Below are positions 9,328 to 18,449 of a stretch of 64,000 nucleotides of DNA, piece after piece. This stretch comes from Serratia plymuthica. GTDB lineage: Bacteria; Pseudomonadota; Gammaproteobacteria; Enterobacterales; Enterobacteriaceae. The position numbers were made by a program, and so were the translations under genes. Position 1 is the stretch's first letter. Every line of letters starts with the position of its first letter. The stretch covers positions 2,480,001 to 2,544,000 of the forward strand of contig NZ_CP068771.1 in the NCBI RefSeq assembly GCF_018336935.1, in the 5' to 3' direction. The notes under the pieces are model-generated. The model was given only the letters and a program-made list of their open reading frames with translations. It was not told the origin of the DNA and made no database searches.

Positions 9328-9346
9328 TTATTCCGTACGACGAAAA

Positions 9347-9390
9347 TGCGGCCGGTGCGGCTCTCCATTGACACAACGGCCCCGGCCGCA
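9347..9390 (-). terminator. Hairpin downstream of the GH13 gene
   Basis: TGCGGCCGG (9347-9355) and CCGGCCGCA (9382-9390) form 9-base perfect arms with a 26-base loop, 10 bases after the stop of the alpha-glucosidase gene. On the minus strand it is followed by TTTTCG. It probably ends the glycosidase operon. Confidence 0.5.
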
Positions 9391-9400
9391 CAGCGAGTCT

Positions 9401-11074
9401 CTATGCCTGATAAATCCGCGTCTCGTAAGGGCGTAGCCGCTGCGGCTCTCCGTTCTGCGGGTAATTGCCCAACCGCAGTTGCCAACCGTCCAGCGTCAGA
9501 TGTTGGGGATCAACCTGCTGCGGTTCGCCGCTCAGGTTGCACAGCACCAGCAGTTGCCGGTCATCCAGGGTGCGGGTATAGGCGTAAATATGCCGATGTT
9601 CGGCCAGCAGCAATCGATAGCGGCCATACAGCAGCGCCGGGGTTTGTTTGCGCAGCCGGATCAGCGCACGGTAGAAATTCAGCACCGAGTCCGGCTCTCC
9701 ACTTTGGCGCGCCACGTTGATATCGCGGTAGTTGGCGTTAAGCGCAAACCAGGGCGTTGCGGCGCTAAAGCCGCCGTTAGGCCCGTCGTTCCATGGCATC
9801 GGCGTGCGTGAGTTATCACGCGAACTGCGGCGCAGAATCGCCAGGATCCGATCCTCATCCATTCCCTGTCGGCGCAGCTCGGCGGCGCGATTTTTGGTGG
9901 CGACGTCGTTAAAGTCATCCAGGCCGGCAAAATGGGTGTTGGTCATGCCCAGTTCCTGCCCCTGATAAATAAACGGCGTTCCCTGCATCAGAAAATACAG
10001 CGCGGCAATGGCGGTGGCGCTTTCGCGTTGGTAGCGCCCGTCGTCCCCCCATTTCGACACCACGCGCGGAATATCGTGGTTCTCGACGTACAGCGCGTTC
10101 CAGCCCTTGCCCTCCAGCAATGTCTGCCAGCGGGTGAAAATGTTTTTCAGGCCGAGCAAATCCAGCCCGGCATCCGGCGCCTGCTGATTGGCGGTTTCCC
10201 ACAGCTTGACGTGCTCGAACTGGAAAATCATGTTCAAGCGGCCATGCCGCTCTCCCACCCACTCCTCCCCCTGTTCCGCCGAGGCGCCGTTCATTTCCCC
10301 CACCGTCATGATGTCGTAGCGGTTAAACACCTGTTCGCACATCTCATCGACATAATCCAGCAGCCCATCGTAGTTGAGATGCCGTTCGAACGACGGCACG
10401 TAACGCAGCCCGTGCGGGTTCGGCATGTCGGTCAGTCCCGGCTGTTTTTTCATATGGCAGATGGCGTCGATACGGAAACCGTCGATGCCCTTATCCAGCC
10501 ACCAACGCATCATGTCGTACAGCGCTGCGCGTACCTGCGGGTTCTCCCAGTTCAGATCCGGCTGGCGCTCGGAGAACAGATGCAGAAAGTATTGTTCGCT
10601 GCCAGGATGGTACTTCCAGGCAGAGCCGTTGAAAATGCTCTCCCAGTTATTGGGTTCCGCGCCGTTTTTGCCGTCGCGCCAGATATACCAGTCGCGCCTG
10701 GCGCTGGATTTGGATGAACGGGATTCAATAAACCACGGATGTTCGTCCGACGTGTGGTTCACCACCAGATCGAGTATCAGCCGCATGCCGCGCGCATGCG
10801 CCTCCGCCAGCAGGCGATCAAAGTCCGCCATAGTGCCGAACTCGGTCATAATCGCCTGATAGTCGCTGATATCGTAGCCATTGTCGTCGTTCGGCGAGCG
10901 ATACATCGGGCAGATCCACAGAGCGTCTACGCCCAGCCACTGCAAATAGTCCAGCCGCGCGGTAATGCCGTTCAGATCGCCAATGCCGTCACCGTTGGAA
11001 TCCATAAAGCTGCGCGGGTAGATTTGATAAACCACCGCCTCTTTCCACCATCGCGCCGTTTGCGCACCGCTCAT
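9401..11074 (-). CDS. palZ: GH13 alpha-glucosidase (oligo-1,6-glucosidase / palatinase-like)
   Basis: This 557-residue cytoplasmic glycoside hydrolase of family 13 (oligo-1,6-glucosidase group) cleaves alpha-glucosides. The N-terminus WWKEAVVYQIYPRSF is diagnostic. The catalytic residues are in DGFRIDAICHM (nucleophile Asp), TVGEMNG (acid/base Glu) and YVENHDIPR (transition-state Asp). The ATG at 11074 has AAGGAAG upstream and fits the family N-terminus better than the longer frame from 11146. It is the last gene of the operon. A GH13 plus a GH4 with an ABC importer and a LysR regulator matches the palatinose cluster of Erwinia rhapontici, where the GH13 is PalZ; the symbol rests on that arrangement and could be wrong if the substrate is another alpha-glucoside. 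Confidence 0.85.
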   Translation of the reverse strand: MSGAQTARWWKEAVVYQIYPRSFMDSNGDGIGDLNGITARLDYLQWLGVDALWICPMYRSPNDDNGYDISDYQAIMTEFGTMADFDRLLAEAHARGMRLILDLVVNHTSDEHPWFIESRSSKSSARRDWYIWRDGKNGAEPNNWESIFNGSAWKYHPGSEQYFLHLFSERQPDLNWENPQVRAALYDMMRWWLDKGIDGFRIDAICHMKKQPGLTDMPNPHGLRYVPSFERHLNYDGLLDYVDEMCEQVFNRYDIMTVGEMNGASAEQGEEWVGERHGRLNMIFQFEHVKLWETANQQAPDAGLDLLGLKNIFTRWQTLLEGKGWNALYVENHDIPRVVSKWGDDGRYQRESATAIAALYFLMQGTPFIYQGQELGMTNTHFAGLDDFNDVATKNRAAELRRQGMDEDRILAILRRSSRDNSRTPMPWNDGPNGGFSAATPWFALNANYRDINVARQSGEPDSVLNFYRALIRLRKQTPALLYGRYRLLLAEHRHIYAYTRTLDDRQLLVLCNLSGEPQQVDPQHLTLDGWQLRLGNYPQNGEPQRLRPYETRIYQA

Positions 11075-11090
11075 GTCATGCTTCCTTATG

Positions 11091-12206
11091 TTAATGCGCC
11101 TGTTCCGACGCCAAAATGCGAGGGAACGCGCGCCCCTGGCGGTCAAACAGGTAACAACACTCTACCGGCAGGCGCACGCCGACGGTTTCACCGGCCTGAA
11201 TGGTCGAGCGTTCGGGATTGCGCAGCACCCAGGGTTCCGCCGCGTTGCCGTTATCCAGATAGAGGTAGGTTTCGTTGCCCATATGCTCGACGAACATCAC
11301 CTCGCCCTGAAACTCGCACTGCGCCTGTTCGCCGCCGCGAATATGCTCTGGACGTATGCCGACGTTAACACTCTGGCCTTCCGCCGCCACCGGCGTGGCG
11401 ATCGGCAACACCAGCGCTTTGCCGTTGTCCAGTTCCACCACGCTCTGCCGCTCACCGGCCCGCCGCAGGATGGCCGGGATCAGGTTCATTTTCGGCGAGC
11501 CGATAAACTGGGCGACAAATTCGTTGGCCGGCCGATCGTAAAGCTCCAGCGGCGTTCCCACCTGCTCGACATGCCCTTTGTTGAGCACCACGATGCGGTC
11601 GGCCAGCGTCATGGCTTCGACCTGATCGTGAGTCACGTAAATAATGGTCGAACCCAGCCGTTTATGCAGCGAGGCCACTTCCATGCGCATTTGTACGCGC
11701 AGCGATGCGTCGAGGTTGGACAAAGGCTCATCGAACAAAAACAGCTTAGGTTCGCGCACGATGGCGCGGCCAATCGCCACCCGCTGGCGTTGCCCGCCGG
11801 ACAAATCCTTCGGACGCCGCTCCAGCAAGGGTTCAAGCTGCAAAATGCGGGCGCTTTCGCGCACCCGGCGGTCGATCTCCTCCACCGAATGGCCGGCCAG
11901 TTCCAGCGCAAACGCCATGTTTTTGTAGACGCTCATGTGCGGATAGAGCGCGTAAGATTGGAACACCATGCCGATACCGCGCTCGGCCGGCGTATCGTCA
12001 TTGACGTAGTTGCCATCGATATACATGCCGCCGCTGCTGATCTCCTCCAGCCCGGCGATCATGCGCAGCAACGTCGATTTGCCGCAGCCGGAAGGCCCGA
12101 CGATCACCACGAACTCCCCGCTGTTGATCTGCAGATCCAGCGACTTGATCACCTCTGCGTTAGCGCCATAGCGTTTTTGCAGTTTTTCCAGCGTTAATTG
12201 CGCCAT
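11091..12206 (-). CDS. palK: Carbohydrate ABC transporter ATPase (MalK/UgpC-like)
   Basis: This is a 371-residue ATP-binding subunit of the carbohydrate uptake group. Motifs are Walker [11 protein letters not shown]-loop [13 protein letters not shown], signature [16 protein letters not shown], Walker [13 protein letters not shown] and the H-loop [15 protein letters not shown]. The C-terminal third (about 240-371) is the TOBE/MalK regulatory domain. GGGAGG precedes the ATG at 12206. It sits 61 bases after the GH4 gene and 16 before the GH13 gene. It should energise the two permeases encoded upstream. The symbol is taken from the palatinose cluster by gene order only. Confidence 0.9.
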   Translation of the reverse strand: MAQLTLEKLQKRYGANAEVIKSLDLQINSGEFVVIVGPSGCGKSTLLRMIAGLEEISSGGMYIDGNYVNDDTPAERGIGMVFQSYALYPHMSVYKNMAFALELAGHSVEEIDRRVRESARILQLEPLLERRPKDLSGGQRQRVAIGRAIVREPKLFLFDEPLSNLDASLRVQMRMEVASLHKRLGSTIIYVTHDQVEAMTLADRIVVLNKGHVEQVGTPLELYDRPANEFVAQFIGSPKMNLIPAILRRAGERQSVVELDNGKALVLPIATPVAAEGQSVNVGIRPEHIRGGEQAQCEFQGEVMFVEHMGNETYLYLDNGNAAEPWVLRNPERSTIQAGETVGVRLPVECCYLFDRQGRAFPRILASEQAH

Positions 12207-12267
12207 ATTCCTCCCGAACCCCAGGTAGTTGCATTCAACGGGGCGCAAACGCGCCCCGCCATCCGGC

Positions 12268-13629
12268 TTATTTCAGGTAATCGAGCCACGGCCCCTGGCG
12301 TGAGATCATCACGTCCACCAGCTCCGGTATCGCGCGGCACTTATCGTTGACCGAATCGACCAGCAGCGCCTGGATAACCAGGTCGCGCGAGCCTTCAATC
12401 ACTGCGTCGGCGGTCAGATCGTGAATCGCAATCTGGTTGCTCAACAGGCCGCCGATGCCCGCAGGCATGTCGACCTTGATGCCGTGTACGCCCTTGCGGT
12501 CGATAATCGCCGGGACTTCGACGGCAATAAACGCCGGCAGCTGCTTGATAAAACCCTGGTTCGGAATGTTGACCGCAGACTCTTCATAACCGGAATCGGT
12601 GAGGATCCCTTCCATGATCGGCACCACGCGTTCTTTCAGCTTCAGTTCGATTTTTGGCTGCACATGCCCCAGATAGTTGCGGTAGAAGGTGTAGAAATCG
12701 AGGATGCCGCGGTGATCGCTGACTTCGCTGGCCCAGCGGATGTACTCGCCAAAGTGGCTGTCGCCGGTGATCGGCAAATGGTGAAACTTCTCCAGGATCT
12801 CTTTGAACAGCGTGCGGTCCGCCCACGGATAGGCGCTGTCTTTACCGCCCAGCGCATCGCGTTCGGTGCTGCCTTCCGTCTCCACCAGTTTGCCGTGATT
12901 GCGGGTGTAAGCCAGAATGTCGCTGTAGCCCGGCAGGCGGGAGAAATAGTCCGGCGCCTTGGCGCGTACGTCGGCGTAAGCGTCTTTGCCGCTGTCTTTA
13001 TAGCTGGCCTCCAGCAACACGCTGAAGTGGTTCAGCCCGGCTGCGCGCAGGCTGAGGTTGTCGAAGGAGGTGCCGAGCATTTCCGGCAGATAACGCTCAA
13101 GTGAGGCGATTTCATGGCACATGCCGACAAAATTGAGCTGCGGGAAACGGCGATGCACGGTGGTGCAAATGCGGCTCATCGGGTTCGAGTAGTTGAATAC
13201 CCAGGCGTTCGGGCAAATCTCCGCCACGTCGGCGCAGATGTCGAGGATCGGTGGAATGATGCGCAGCGAGTGGAACAGCCCGCCGGGGCCACCGTTTTCG
13301 CCATACACCTGCTGAATGCCGTACTGCTGCGGGATCTGCCAGTCGAGATCCCAGAGTGCAAAGCGGTCGCCCACTTCAATGGAGATAATCACGAACTCCG
13401 CTCCGCTCAACGCGGTTTTGCGGTCGGTGGTGGCGCTGACGATAAACGGCAGATCTTCCGCAGCCAGGAAGTCACGGGCGGTTTTCTCGGTCACGGCCAG
13501 CGAGGCCGGGTTGATGTCATGCAGCACAATTTCACTGCCGTACAGCGTCTTGCTCTGGAAGATATCGCCCAGGGTGCCGTAGCCGAATTGCGCGCTGCCT
13601 GCGCCCACTAAAACGATTTTTGTAGCCAT
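12268..13629 (-). CDS. palQ: GH4 NAD-dependent alpha-glucosidase
   Basis: This is a 453-residue family 4 glycoside hydrolase, which uses NAD+ and a divalent metal in an oxidation-elimination mechanism. The N-terminal Rossmann motif is [11 protein letters not shown] (residues 7-17). The metal site motif is CHEI at 171-174; in GH4, CHE marks alpha-glucosidases while CHS marks alpha-galactosidases and CDMP or CN(V/I)P mark phospho-glycosidases. [15 protein letters not shown] (146-160) is the conserved NP...T block. It therefore most likely hydrolyses an unphosphorylated alpha-glucoside brought in by the ABC system of the same operon. The counterpart in Erwinia rhapontici is PalQ. Confidence 0.87.
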   Translation of the reverse strand: MATKIVLVGAGSAQFGYGTLGDIFQSKTLYGSEIVLHDINPASLAVTEKTARDFLAAEDLPFIVSATTDRKTALSGAEFVIISIEVGDRFALWDLDWQIPQQYGIQQVYGENGGPGGLFHSLRIIPPILDICADVAEICPNAWVFNYSNPMSRICTTVHRRFPQLNFVGMCHEIASLERYLPEMLGTSFDNLSLRAAGLNHFSVLLEASYKDSGKDAYADVRAKAPDYFSRLPGYSDILAYTRNHGKLVETEGSTERDALGGKDSAYPWADRTLFKEILEKFHHLPITGDSHFGEYIRWASEVSDHRGILDFYTFYRNYLGHVQPKIELKLKERVVPIMEGILTDSGYEESAVNIPNQGFIKQLPAFIAVEVPAIIDRKGVHGIKVDMPAGIGGLLSNQIAIHDLTADAVIEGSRDLVIQALLVDSVNDKCRAIPELVDVMISRQGPWLDYLK

Positions 13630-13661
13630 TGCATTTCTCCTGCTTCAGGGTTAATCGAAAA

Positions 13662-14507
13662 TCAGCCTTTTACTGCGCCGTTGGTTAATCCGCTGACGAT
13701 GCGGCGCTGGAAAATCAGAACCAGCACGATGATCGGCAGTGTGACGATGACCGAGGCCGCCATGATGGTGCCCCAGGGGAGTTCGAACTGAGAAGCGCCC
13801 TGCAGCATGCCGATCGCCACCGGCACGGTGCGCTTGCCGCTGGAGATGACAAAGGTCAGGGCGAACATGAATTCATTCCAGGCGCCGATAAACGCCAGCA
13901 GCCCGGTGGTCACCAACGACGGCCCCATGATGGGCGCGAAGATGCGGGTAATGATGGTCCAGGTGTTGGCGCCGTCGACGATCGCCGCCTCTTCCAGCTC
14001 CACCGGGATCGCCTTCATAAAGGTGGTCAGCACCCAGACGGTAAACGGCAGCGAAAAGGTGGTGTAGGAGAGCACCAACGCGCCCAGCGAATCGTACAGC
14101 CCCATAAAACGCACCAGTTCGAACATGCCGGACAGCACCGCCACCTGGGGGAACATCGAGACGCACAAAATGGTGAACAGCAGATATTTGCGGCCGCGAA
14201 AACTGATGCGCGCCAGCGCGAAGGCGGCGGTAATCGACACCAGCAGGCAGATGCCCACCGTCAGCGTTGCCACGACGATCGAGTTCAACAAGCTGCGGGC
14301 GATGCCGTTATCCACCAACGCCGTCAGGTAGTTGCCCCACTGCGGCACCCCCGGCAGGTAAGCGACCTGGAACAGGCTGCCCCCCGAACGCAGCGAGGTG
14401 ATCAGCGCGTAGTAAAAGGGAAACAAACAGATGACGCTGGCCAGCGCGGCACCGGCGAAAATCAGCGCCTTATGGCCGTACTTTTGCTGTTGGCGAGTCA
14501 GTTTCAT
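13662..14507 (-). CDS. Carbohydrate ABC transporter permease (MalG-like)
   Basis: This is a 281-residue inner-membrane protein with six hydrophobic segments. The EAA loop that contacts the ATPase is VELEEAAIVDGANTWTIITR. The protein starts with a short cytoplasmic lysine/arginine-rich tail followed by the first transmembrane segment, as in MalG-type permeases. Its start overlaps the end of the MalF-like gene by 4 bases (ATGA), so both permease subunits are translated together. It forms the pore for the alpha-glucoside importer with its partner. Confidence 0.9.
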   Translation of the reverse strand: MKLTRQQQKYGHKALIFAGAALASVICLFPFYYALITSLRSGGSLFQVAYLPGVPQWGNYLTALVDNGIARSLLNSIVVATLTVGICLLVSITAAFALARISFRGRKYLLFTILCVSMFPQVAVLSGMFELVRFMGLYDSLGALVLSYTTFSLPFTVWVLTTFMKAIPVELEEAAIVDGANTWTIITRIFAPIMGPSLVTTGLLAFIGAWNEFMFALTFVISSGKRTVPVAIGMLQGASQFELPWGTIMAASVIVTLPIIVLVLIFQRRIVSGLTNGAVKG

Positions 14508-15496
14508 GCGCGTTTCTCCTTGTCGTTCAGGCGGCCCAGCGTGAGGAAACAGGCGGCGATACCGGCCACCATCATGAACACCAGCACCGAAGCGGCCGAG
14601 CCGGAGCCCATTTCCTGATAGCTGACCATGCGGTCGCGGGCATAGCCGGACACCGAGATGGTGGCTTCACTGTTGGAGGTCAACACATAGATCAGGTCGA
14701 ATACCCGCAGCGCATCCATCACCCGGAAAATCAACGCGACGATCATCGCCGGCATGATCAATGGCAACGTGATGCGCCGGAACCGCTGCCAGGCGTTTGC
14801 CCCGTCCACCCGTGCGGCTTCGTACAGATCGCCCGGGATAAGCTGCAACGCGGCCAGCAGCATCAGCGCCATAAACGGCGTGGTTTTCCAGACGTCCGCA
14901 ATCACCACCGCCCACATCGACAGCCCCGGCTCGGCGACCCAGGCCAGCGGCGCGGCGATAACCCCCGACTTGAGCAGCAGATCGTTCACCACGCCGTACT
15001 GATCGTGGAACATCCAGCCCCACATCTTGGCGGAGACGATGGTTGGAATCGCCCAGGGCACCAAAATGGCGGTGCGCACCAGCCCCTGGCCGCGAAATTT
15101 CTGGTTCATCAGCAGCGCCAGCAGCATGCCGAACACCAGCTCCAGCGATACCGACAGCAGGCTGAAACGCAGCGTATTGCCCACCGCCTGCCACCACTGC
15201 GGATCCGCCAGTACGCCGTACGCGTGTTCGCCCCCGGTCAGATCCAGATAGTTGGCGAAGCCGACAAAGCGGTATTCATCCGGCGCATCCAGCATGGCGT
15301 CGGTAAAGCTGTAAAACAGGGTTCGCAGCAGCGGCCAGCCGGCAACCGCCGCCAGCAGCAACATTGCCGGCGCCACCAACAGCCAGGCGATGCGGCTGCG
15401 GCGCTGGCGGTGATTAAGCTTGCTGCGTCTGACCGGCTTCACTGCCGCCGGAGCGGGCGTGGCCGTCAGGGTTAAGCTGTGTGTATCGCGTTTCAT
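14504..15496 (-). CDS. Carbohydrate ABC transporter permease (MalF-like)
   Basis: This is a 330-residue permease with six transmembrane segments. A basic N-terminal tail (SKLNHRQRRSRIAWLLVAPA) leads into the first segment, and a large periplasmic section follows, as is common for the MalF/UgpA group. The EAA loop is DLYEAARVDGANAWQRFRRI. It lies between the binding-protein gene, 43 bases upstream, and the MalG-like gene, which it overlaps by 4 bases. Confidence 0.9.
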   Translation of the reverse strand: MKRDTHSLTLTATPAPAAVKPVRRSKLNHRQRRSRIAWLLVAPAMLLLAAVAGWPLLRTLFYSFTDAMLDAPDEYRFVGFANYLDLTGGEHAYGVLADPQWWQAVGNTLRFSLLSVSLELVFGMLLALLMNQKFRGQGLVRTAILVPWAIPTIVSAKMWGWMFHDQYGVVNDLLLKSGVIAAPLAWVAEPGLSMWAVVIADVWKTTPFMALMLLAALQLIPGDLYEAARVDGANAWQRFRRITLPLIMPAMIVALIFRVMDALRVFDLIYVLTSNSEATISVSGYARDRMVSYQEMGSGSAASVLVFMMVAGIAACFLTLGRLNDKEKRA

Positions 15497-15539
15497 GCAT
15501 CAGACTCCGGGCCGTTAATGGGGGGAAATTGCACTGCCT

Positions 15540-16805
15540 TCAACGCCATCCTCTGGCTTTAATCCGCTCCAGCCGCTGCTGTAAATCCGCCACCTCCGTG
15601 ACACCGTCACTGTCACCGCGCAATACATTGAAAGTGGCGTTGTAAATGGCTTTCGAGACCTGCGCATACTGCCTTTTGGTCTGCGACGCCGGGCGCGGCA
15701 TCGCCTGCGAGAAGATGCCCTTGAAGTCCGCCAGATACGGCGCCTGCGCCAACACCTTGGGATCCTCATACAGCGCGGTGCGCGACGGCGCCCAGCCCAT
15801 CAGCGCCAGCGCCCTTTTCTGCGATTCGGCGTCGCTGACGATTTTCAGCAGCGCTATCGCCGCCGTGGGGTTTTTGGTGTAGGCGCTGATCGCCCACTGC
15901 CAGCCCCCCAGCGCGCTGACCGAGTTGCCGTCCGCGCCCTTTGGCAGCGGCAGCACGCCGACCTTACCTTTGATTACGCTGCTGCTGTCCTGCGCCAGCA
16001 CGTAGGCGTAAGGCCAGTTGCGCATAAACAGTGCGTCGCCGTTCTGGAATACCGCGCGGGACTCTTCCTCCATGTAACCCAGCACGCCCTTCGGCGAAAT
16101 AGTGCCGATCCAGCTGGCGGCCCTGTTCAACGCCTGCGCCGCCTGCGGGTTATTGATGGTGATGTTGCCGTTGGCGTCGATAAATCCCCCGCCGTTCTGC
16201 GAGGCCACCCATTCCAGCGCGTTGCAGGTCAGCCCTTCGTAGGACTTGCCCTGGAACACCAGCCCCCAGAAATTCTTATGGCCCGCCTGGCGTTCGCCCT
16301 GCTGAATGCGGGTGGCGATGCGCGTCAGTTCATCCCAGGTGACCGGCGGCTGTTCGCCGTACTTTTCCAACAGATCTTTGCGGTAATAGAGCGCGCCGGT
16401 GTCCAGATAAGCCGGAACCGCCTTGACCCGGCCATTGACCACGTTGTTCTGCCAGGCGGCGGGGAAAAAATCCTGCCGGATATCGCTCACGCTGTCGGTC
16501 AGATCCAACAGGTGCTTGTTCAGCACGCCGATCCACACGGTATCGGCCTGAAACAAATCAATGGCGCTGGAATCTTTGGCGGCAAACAACTGCTGAAACA
16601 GCGACAGCTTTTCGTCGGAGGCGCGGGGAAGATCGATAAACTCCAGGGTATGGCCGGTCTGAGCCTCAAAGCGCTGCTTAATCTCATTGCAGAACTGACG
16701 GCCCTCTTTGCTGGGCGCGCATTCCATCCGCAAGGTATCGGCCAGCGCCTGGCCGGACATCAGCGCCAGTGCGGCGGCGACCATACTCGGTATCAATTTT
16801 CTCAT
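15540..16805 (-). CDS. Extracellular solute-binding protein for sugars (family 1)
   Basis: This 421-residue protein is the first gene of the operon. The N-terminus MRKLIPSMVAAALALMSG with a QALAD cleavage site is a Sec signal peptide without lipobox cysteine, so the mature protein is periplasmic. The blocks DLFQADTVWIGVLNKHLLDL and VPAYLDTGALYYRKDLLEK are typical of family 1 sugar-binding proteins. I chose the ATG at 16805 because GAGAGGAC precedes it and the signal peptide starts there. The ligand is predicted to be a di- or oligosaccharide with alpha-glucosidic linkage, by its companion GH4 and GH13 enzymes. Confidence 0.88.
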   Translation of the reverse strand: MRKLIPSMVAAALALMSGQALADTLRMECAPSKEGRQFCNEIKQRFEAQTGHTLEFIDLPRASDEKLSLFQQLFAAKDSSAIDLFQADTVWIGVLNKHLLDLTDSVSDIRQDFFPAAWQNNVVNGRVKAVPAYLDTGALYYRKDLLEKYGEQPPVTWDELTRIATRIQQGERQAGHKNFWGLVFQGKSYEGLTCNALEWVASQNGGGFIDANGNITINNPQAAQALNRAASWIGTISPKGVLGYMEEESRAVFQNGDALFMRNWPYAYVLAQDSSSVIKGKVGVLPLPKGADGNSVSALGGWQWAISAYTKNPTAAIALLKIVSDAESQKRALALMGWAPSRTALYEDPKVLAQAPYLADFKGIFSQAMPRPASQTKRQYAQVSKAIYNATFNVLRGDSDGVTEVADLQQRLERIKARGWR

Positions 16806-16850
16806 TGCGTCCTCTCTGGTGGCGGCTGGGAATACCGGCATATCCCCGTG

Positions 16851-16963
16851 ATACTTGAAGCTGCATGTGTTGGCTGCACCCGCGCCCCCCAGTCACTTAG
16901 TGACTAAGCTCCTGGGGATTTACGGCCTTGCCGCCTTGATGCAACGCCAATTATTTTGGGTAT
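16851..16963. repeat. Serratia-type intergenic palindromic repeat
   Basis: The element runs from ATACTTGAAGCTGCATG to CAATTATTTTGGGTAT. Its ends are loosely inverted copies of each other. The centre holds a cruciform: CCCCAG (16887-16892) with CTGGGG (16912-16917), and inside it AGTCAC (16891-16896) with GTGACT (16900-16905). From memory, elements beginning with this TACTTGAAGCTGCA-type end and carrying a CCCCAGTCACTTA core are scattered through Serratia genomes. No second copy is present in this window. It lies between the binding-protein gene and the divergent LysR gene. Confidence 0.55.
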
Positions 16964-17019
16964 GGCAGCAAAACTATCGGACGCGGGTCATTGGCGGAAA
17001 TCGTTTTTTGCCGCTACGA

Positions 17020-17036
17020 TATAGAAACTTTCTATA
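17020..17036. promoter_or_regulatory. Perfect palindrome in front of the LysR gene
   Basis: TATAGAAA-C-TTTCTATA is a perfect 8-1-8 palindrome ending 15 bases before the LysR start codon, in the shared control region with the divergent glycosidase operon. Its position suits binding by the regulator or repression of its own gene. Confidence 0.5.
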
Positions 17037-17051
17037 CCACTAGCGGAAAAC

Positions 17052-17987
17052 ATGATCGTGGACAAAATTCTGCGGCAGTTTATCGAAGTTGCGATGTTCA
17101 AAAATGTGAGTCATGCAGCAAACAAGCTGTGCCTGAGCCAGCCGACGCTGACCCACAACATGAAGAAACTGGAAGAGAATCTGGGGGTGCCACTGCTGGA
17201 GCGCACGTCTACCGGGGTTAACACCACCGAATACGGCGATCTGCTGCTGGAACAGGCGCAGATGATGCAGCGCATTTATGACAACACGCTGATCAAGCTG
17301 GCGTTTATCAAGGCGCGCCAGGAGCAGAGCCTGCGCATGGGCACTGGCCACGCCTGGTGGTATATGTTCGTGCGCGACAGCTTTAATGCCTACCGCAACC
17401 TGCACCCCACGGTGAATATTCATATCGATCTGGGTAACCACCTGCGCCTGATGGATCTGCTGCTGGGCGGGGATATCGATATGTTTATCGGTCATGAAAT
17501 TCAGGGGTTGAACCCCAAGGCCGGCATCAGCTTTTTGCCGCTGTTCGCCACCACCGACAGCATGTTCGTCCGCCGCGGGCATCCGCTGGCGGGCCGGCAG
17601 GTTGGGCCGGACGAATTACTGGATTACCCCTGCGTGGAACTGACGCCGGACGAAAGCCGCTATCAACATATGGTGGAAGACATGCAGCCGAAGAGGCTCG
17701 CGCGTAACCGGCTGCATCTGGCGGAACGGGTGATTTGCTCGACTAACTCGATGATGTCGGCGGTGGACATGATCAACGATTCTGATGCGGTGATGCTGGC
17801 TTATCCCACCTGCATGGCGGGTTATTTCGCCGACTACGGCATTGTGCCGCTGAAAACGACGCAGGAAAGCCTGCGTTGCACGGTAGGCATTTACCTGATG
17901 CGCGAAAAGGCGGATGCGCCCCATGTGGTGCAGATGCAGGCGTTGATGCGTCAGCATCTGGAGCAGATCCGCCCTCTGTTGCTGTAG
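17052..17987 (+). CDS. palR: LysR-type regulator, divergent from the alpha-glucoside operon
   Basis: This is a 311-residue LysR-type protein. The N-terminal helix-turn-helix is FKNVSHAANKLCLSQPTLTH (about residues 17-36), followed by the linker helix LEENLGVPLLERTSTGV and a LysR substrate domain from about residue 90. It is transcribed away from the ABC/GH4/GH13 operon with about 250 bases between them, the classic layout for a LysR activator and its target. In Erwinia rhapontici the palatinose cluster is also under a LysR protein, PalR; the symbol is borrowed on that basis. The ATG at 17052 has a weak GGAAAA ribosome site and follows the palindrome at 17020-17036. Confidence 0.8.
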   Translation: MIVDKILRQFIEVAMFKNVSHAANKLCLSQPTLTHNMKKLEENLGVPLLERTSTGVNTTEYGDLLLEQAQMMQRIYDNTLIKLAFIKARQEQSLRMGTGHAWWYMFVRDSFNAYRNLHPTVNIHIDLGNHLRLMDLLLGGDIDMFIGHEIQGLNPKAGISFLPLFATTDSMFVRRGHPLAGRQVGPDELLDYPCVELTPDESRYQHMVEDMQPKRLARNRLHLAERVICSTNSMMSAVDMINDSDAVMLAYPTCMAGYFADYGIVPLKTTQESLRCTVGIYLMREKADAPHVVQMQALMRQHLEQIRPLLL

Positions 17988-18257
17988 TTATTTCTCGCCG
18001 GTCACTGCGATCAACGCCTGATACAAGGGCCGGGCGTTGCCTGGCCCCACCACCAGTTGAAACTCGGGGGTGTGGCGCGACGTTTCCACCTCCAGCAACG
18101 CCTTAACCCCATCCAGAGCCTCAATCCCCGACCGATCCAACCGGCTGCCATCGCGCAGTTCCGCCCTGATGCGGCTGGCGCAGTATCGCAATTTGATCAG
18201 ATTGTCCGCCCCGCCGAATGCCGCCAACACCGATGCCGCCAGCTTTTGCTTTTCCAT
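17988..18257 (-). CDS. Stand-alone PTS EIIB domain (glucose family)
   Basis: This is an 89-residue soluble protein with the EIIB fold of the glucose/sucrose PTS family. It begins with KLAASVLAAFGGADNLIKL and has the phosphorylation-site cysteine in RYCASRIR. The usual GlcB-type pattern is C-x-T-R-L-R, so T is replaced by S here. No EIIC or EIIA domain is nearby, although whole PTS permeases normally carry this domain as one of three. AGGAGG precedes the ATG at 18257. The stop codon abuts that of the convergent LysR gene with no spacer. The role could be regulatory, or as a partner of an EIIC encoded elsewhere. Confidence 0.75.
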   Translation of the reverse strand: MEKQKLAASVLAAFGGADNLIKLRYCASRIRAELRDGSRLDRSGIEALDGVKALLEVETSRHTPEFQLVVGPGNARPLYQALIAVTGEK

Positions 18258-18449
18258 TATGCCTCCTGAGAGAGTTTGCCACATGCCGCTGCAGCATAGG
18301 CCCGGTCGCCGGGCAAAGTGAAATTGATTTCGGCCGGGAGGATATAGAGTGAATCTATGGCGAACAAAAAAACGGCAATCATTGATATCCCTGCGCCACC
18401 GGCGGCGCTATGGTAGACCCTGAGTTCACAGAATAACCAGGGACCGCAG

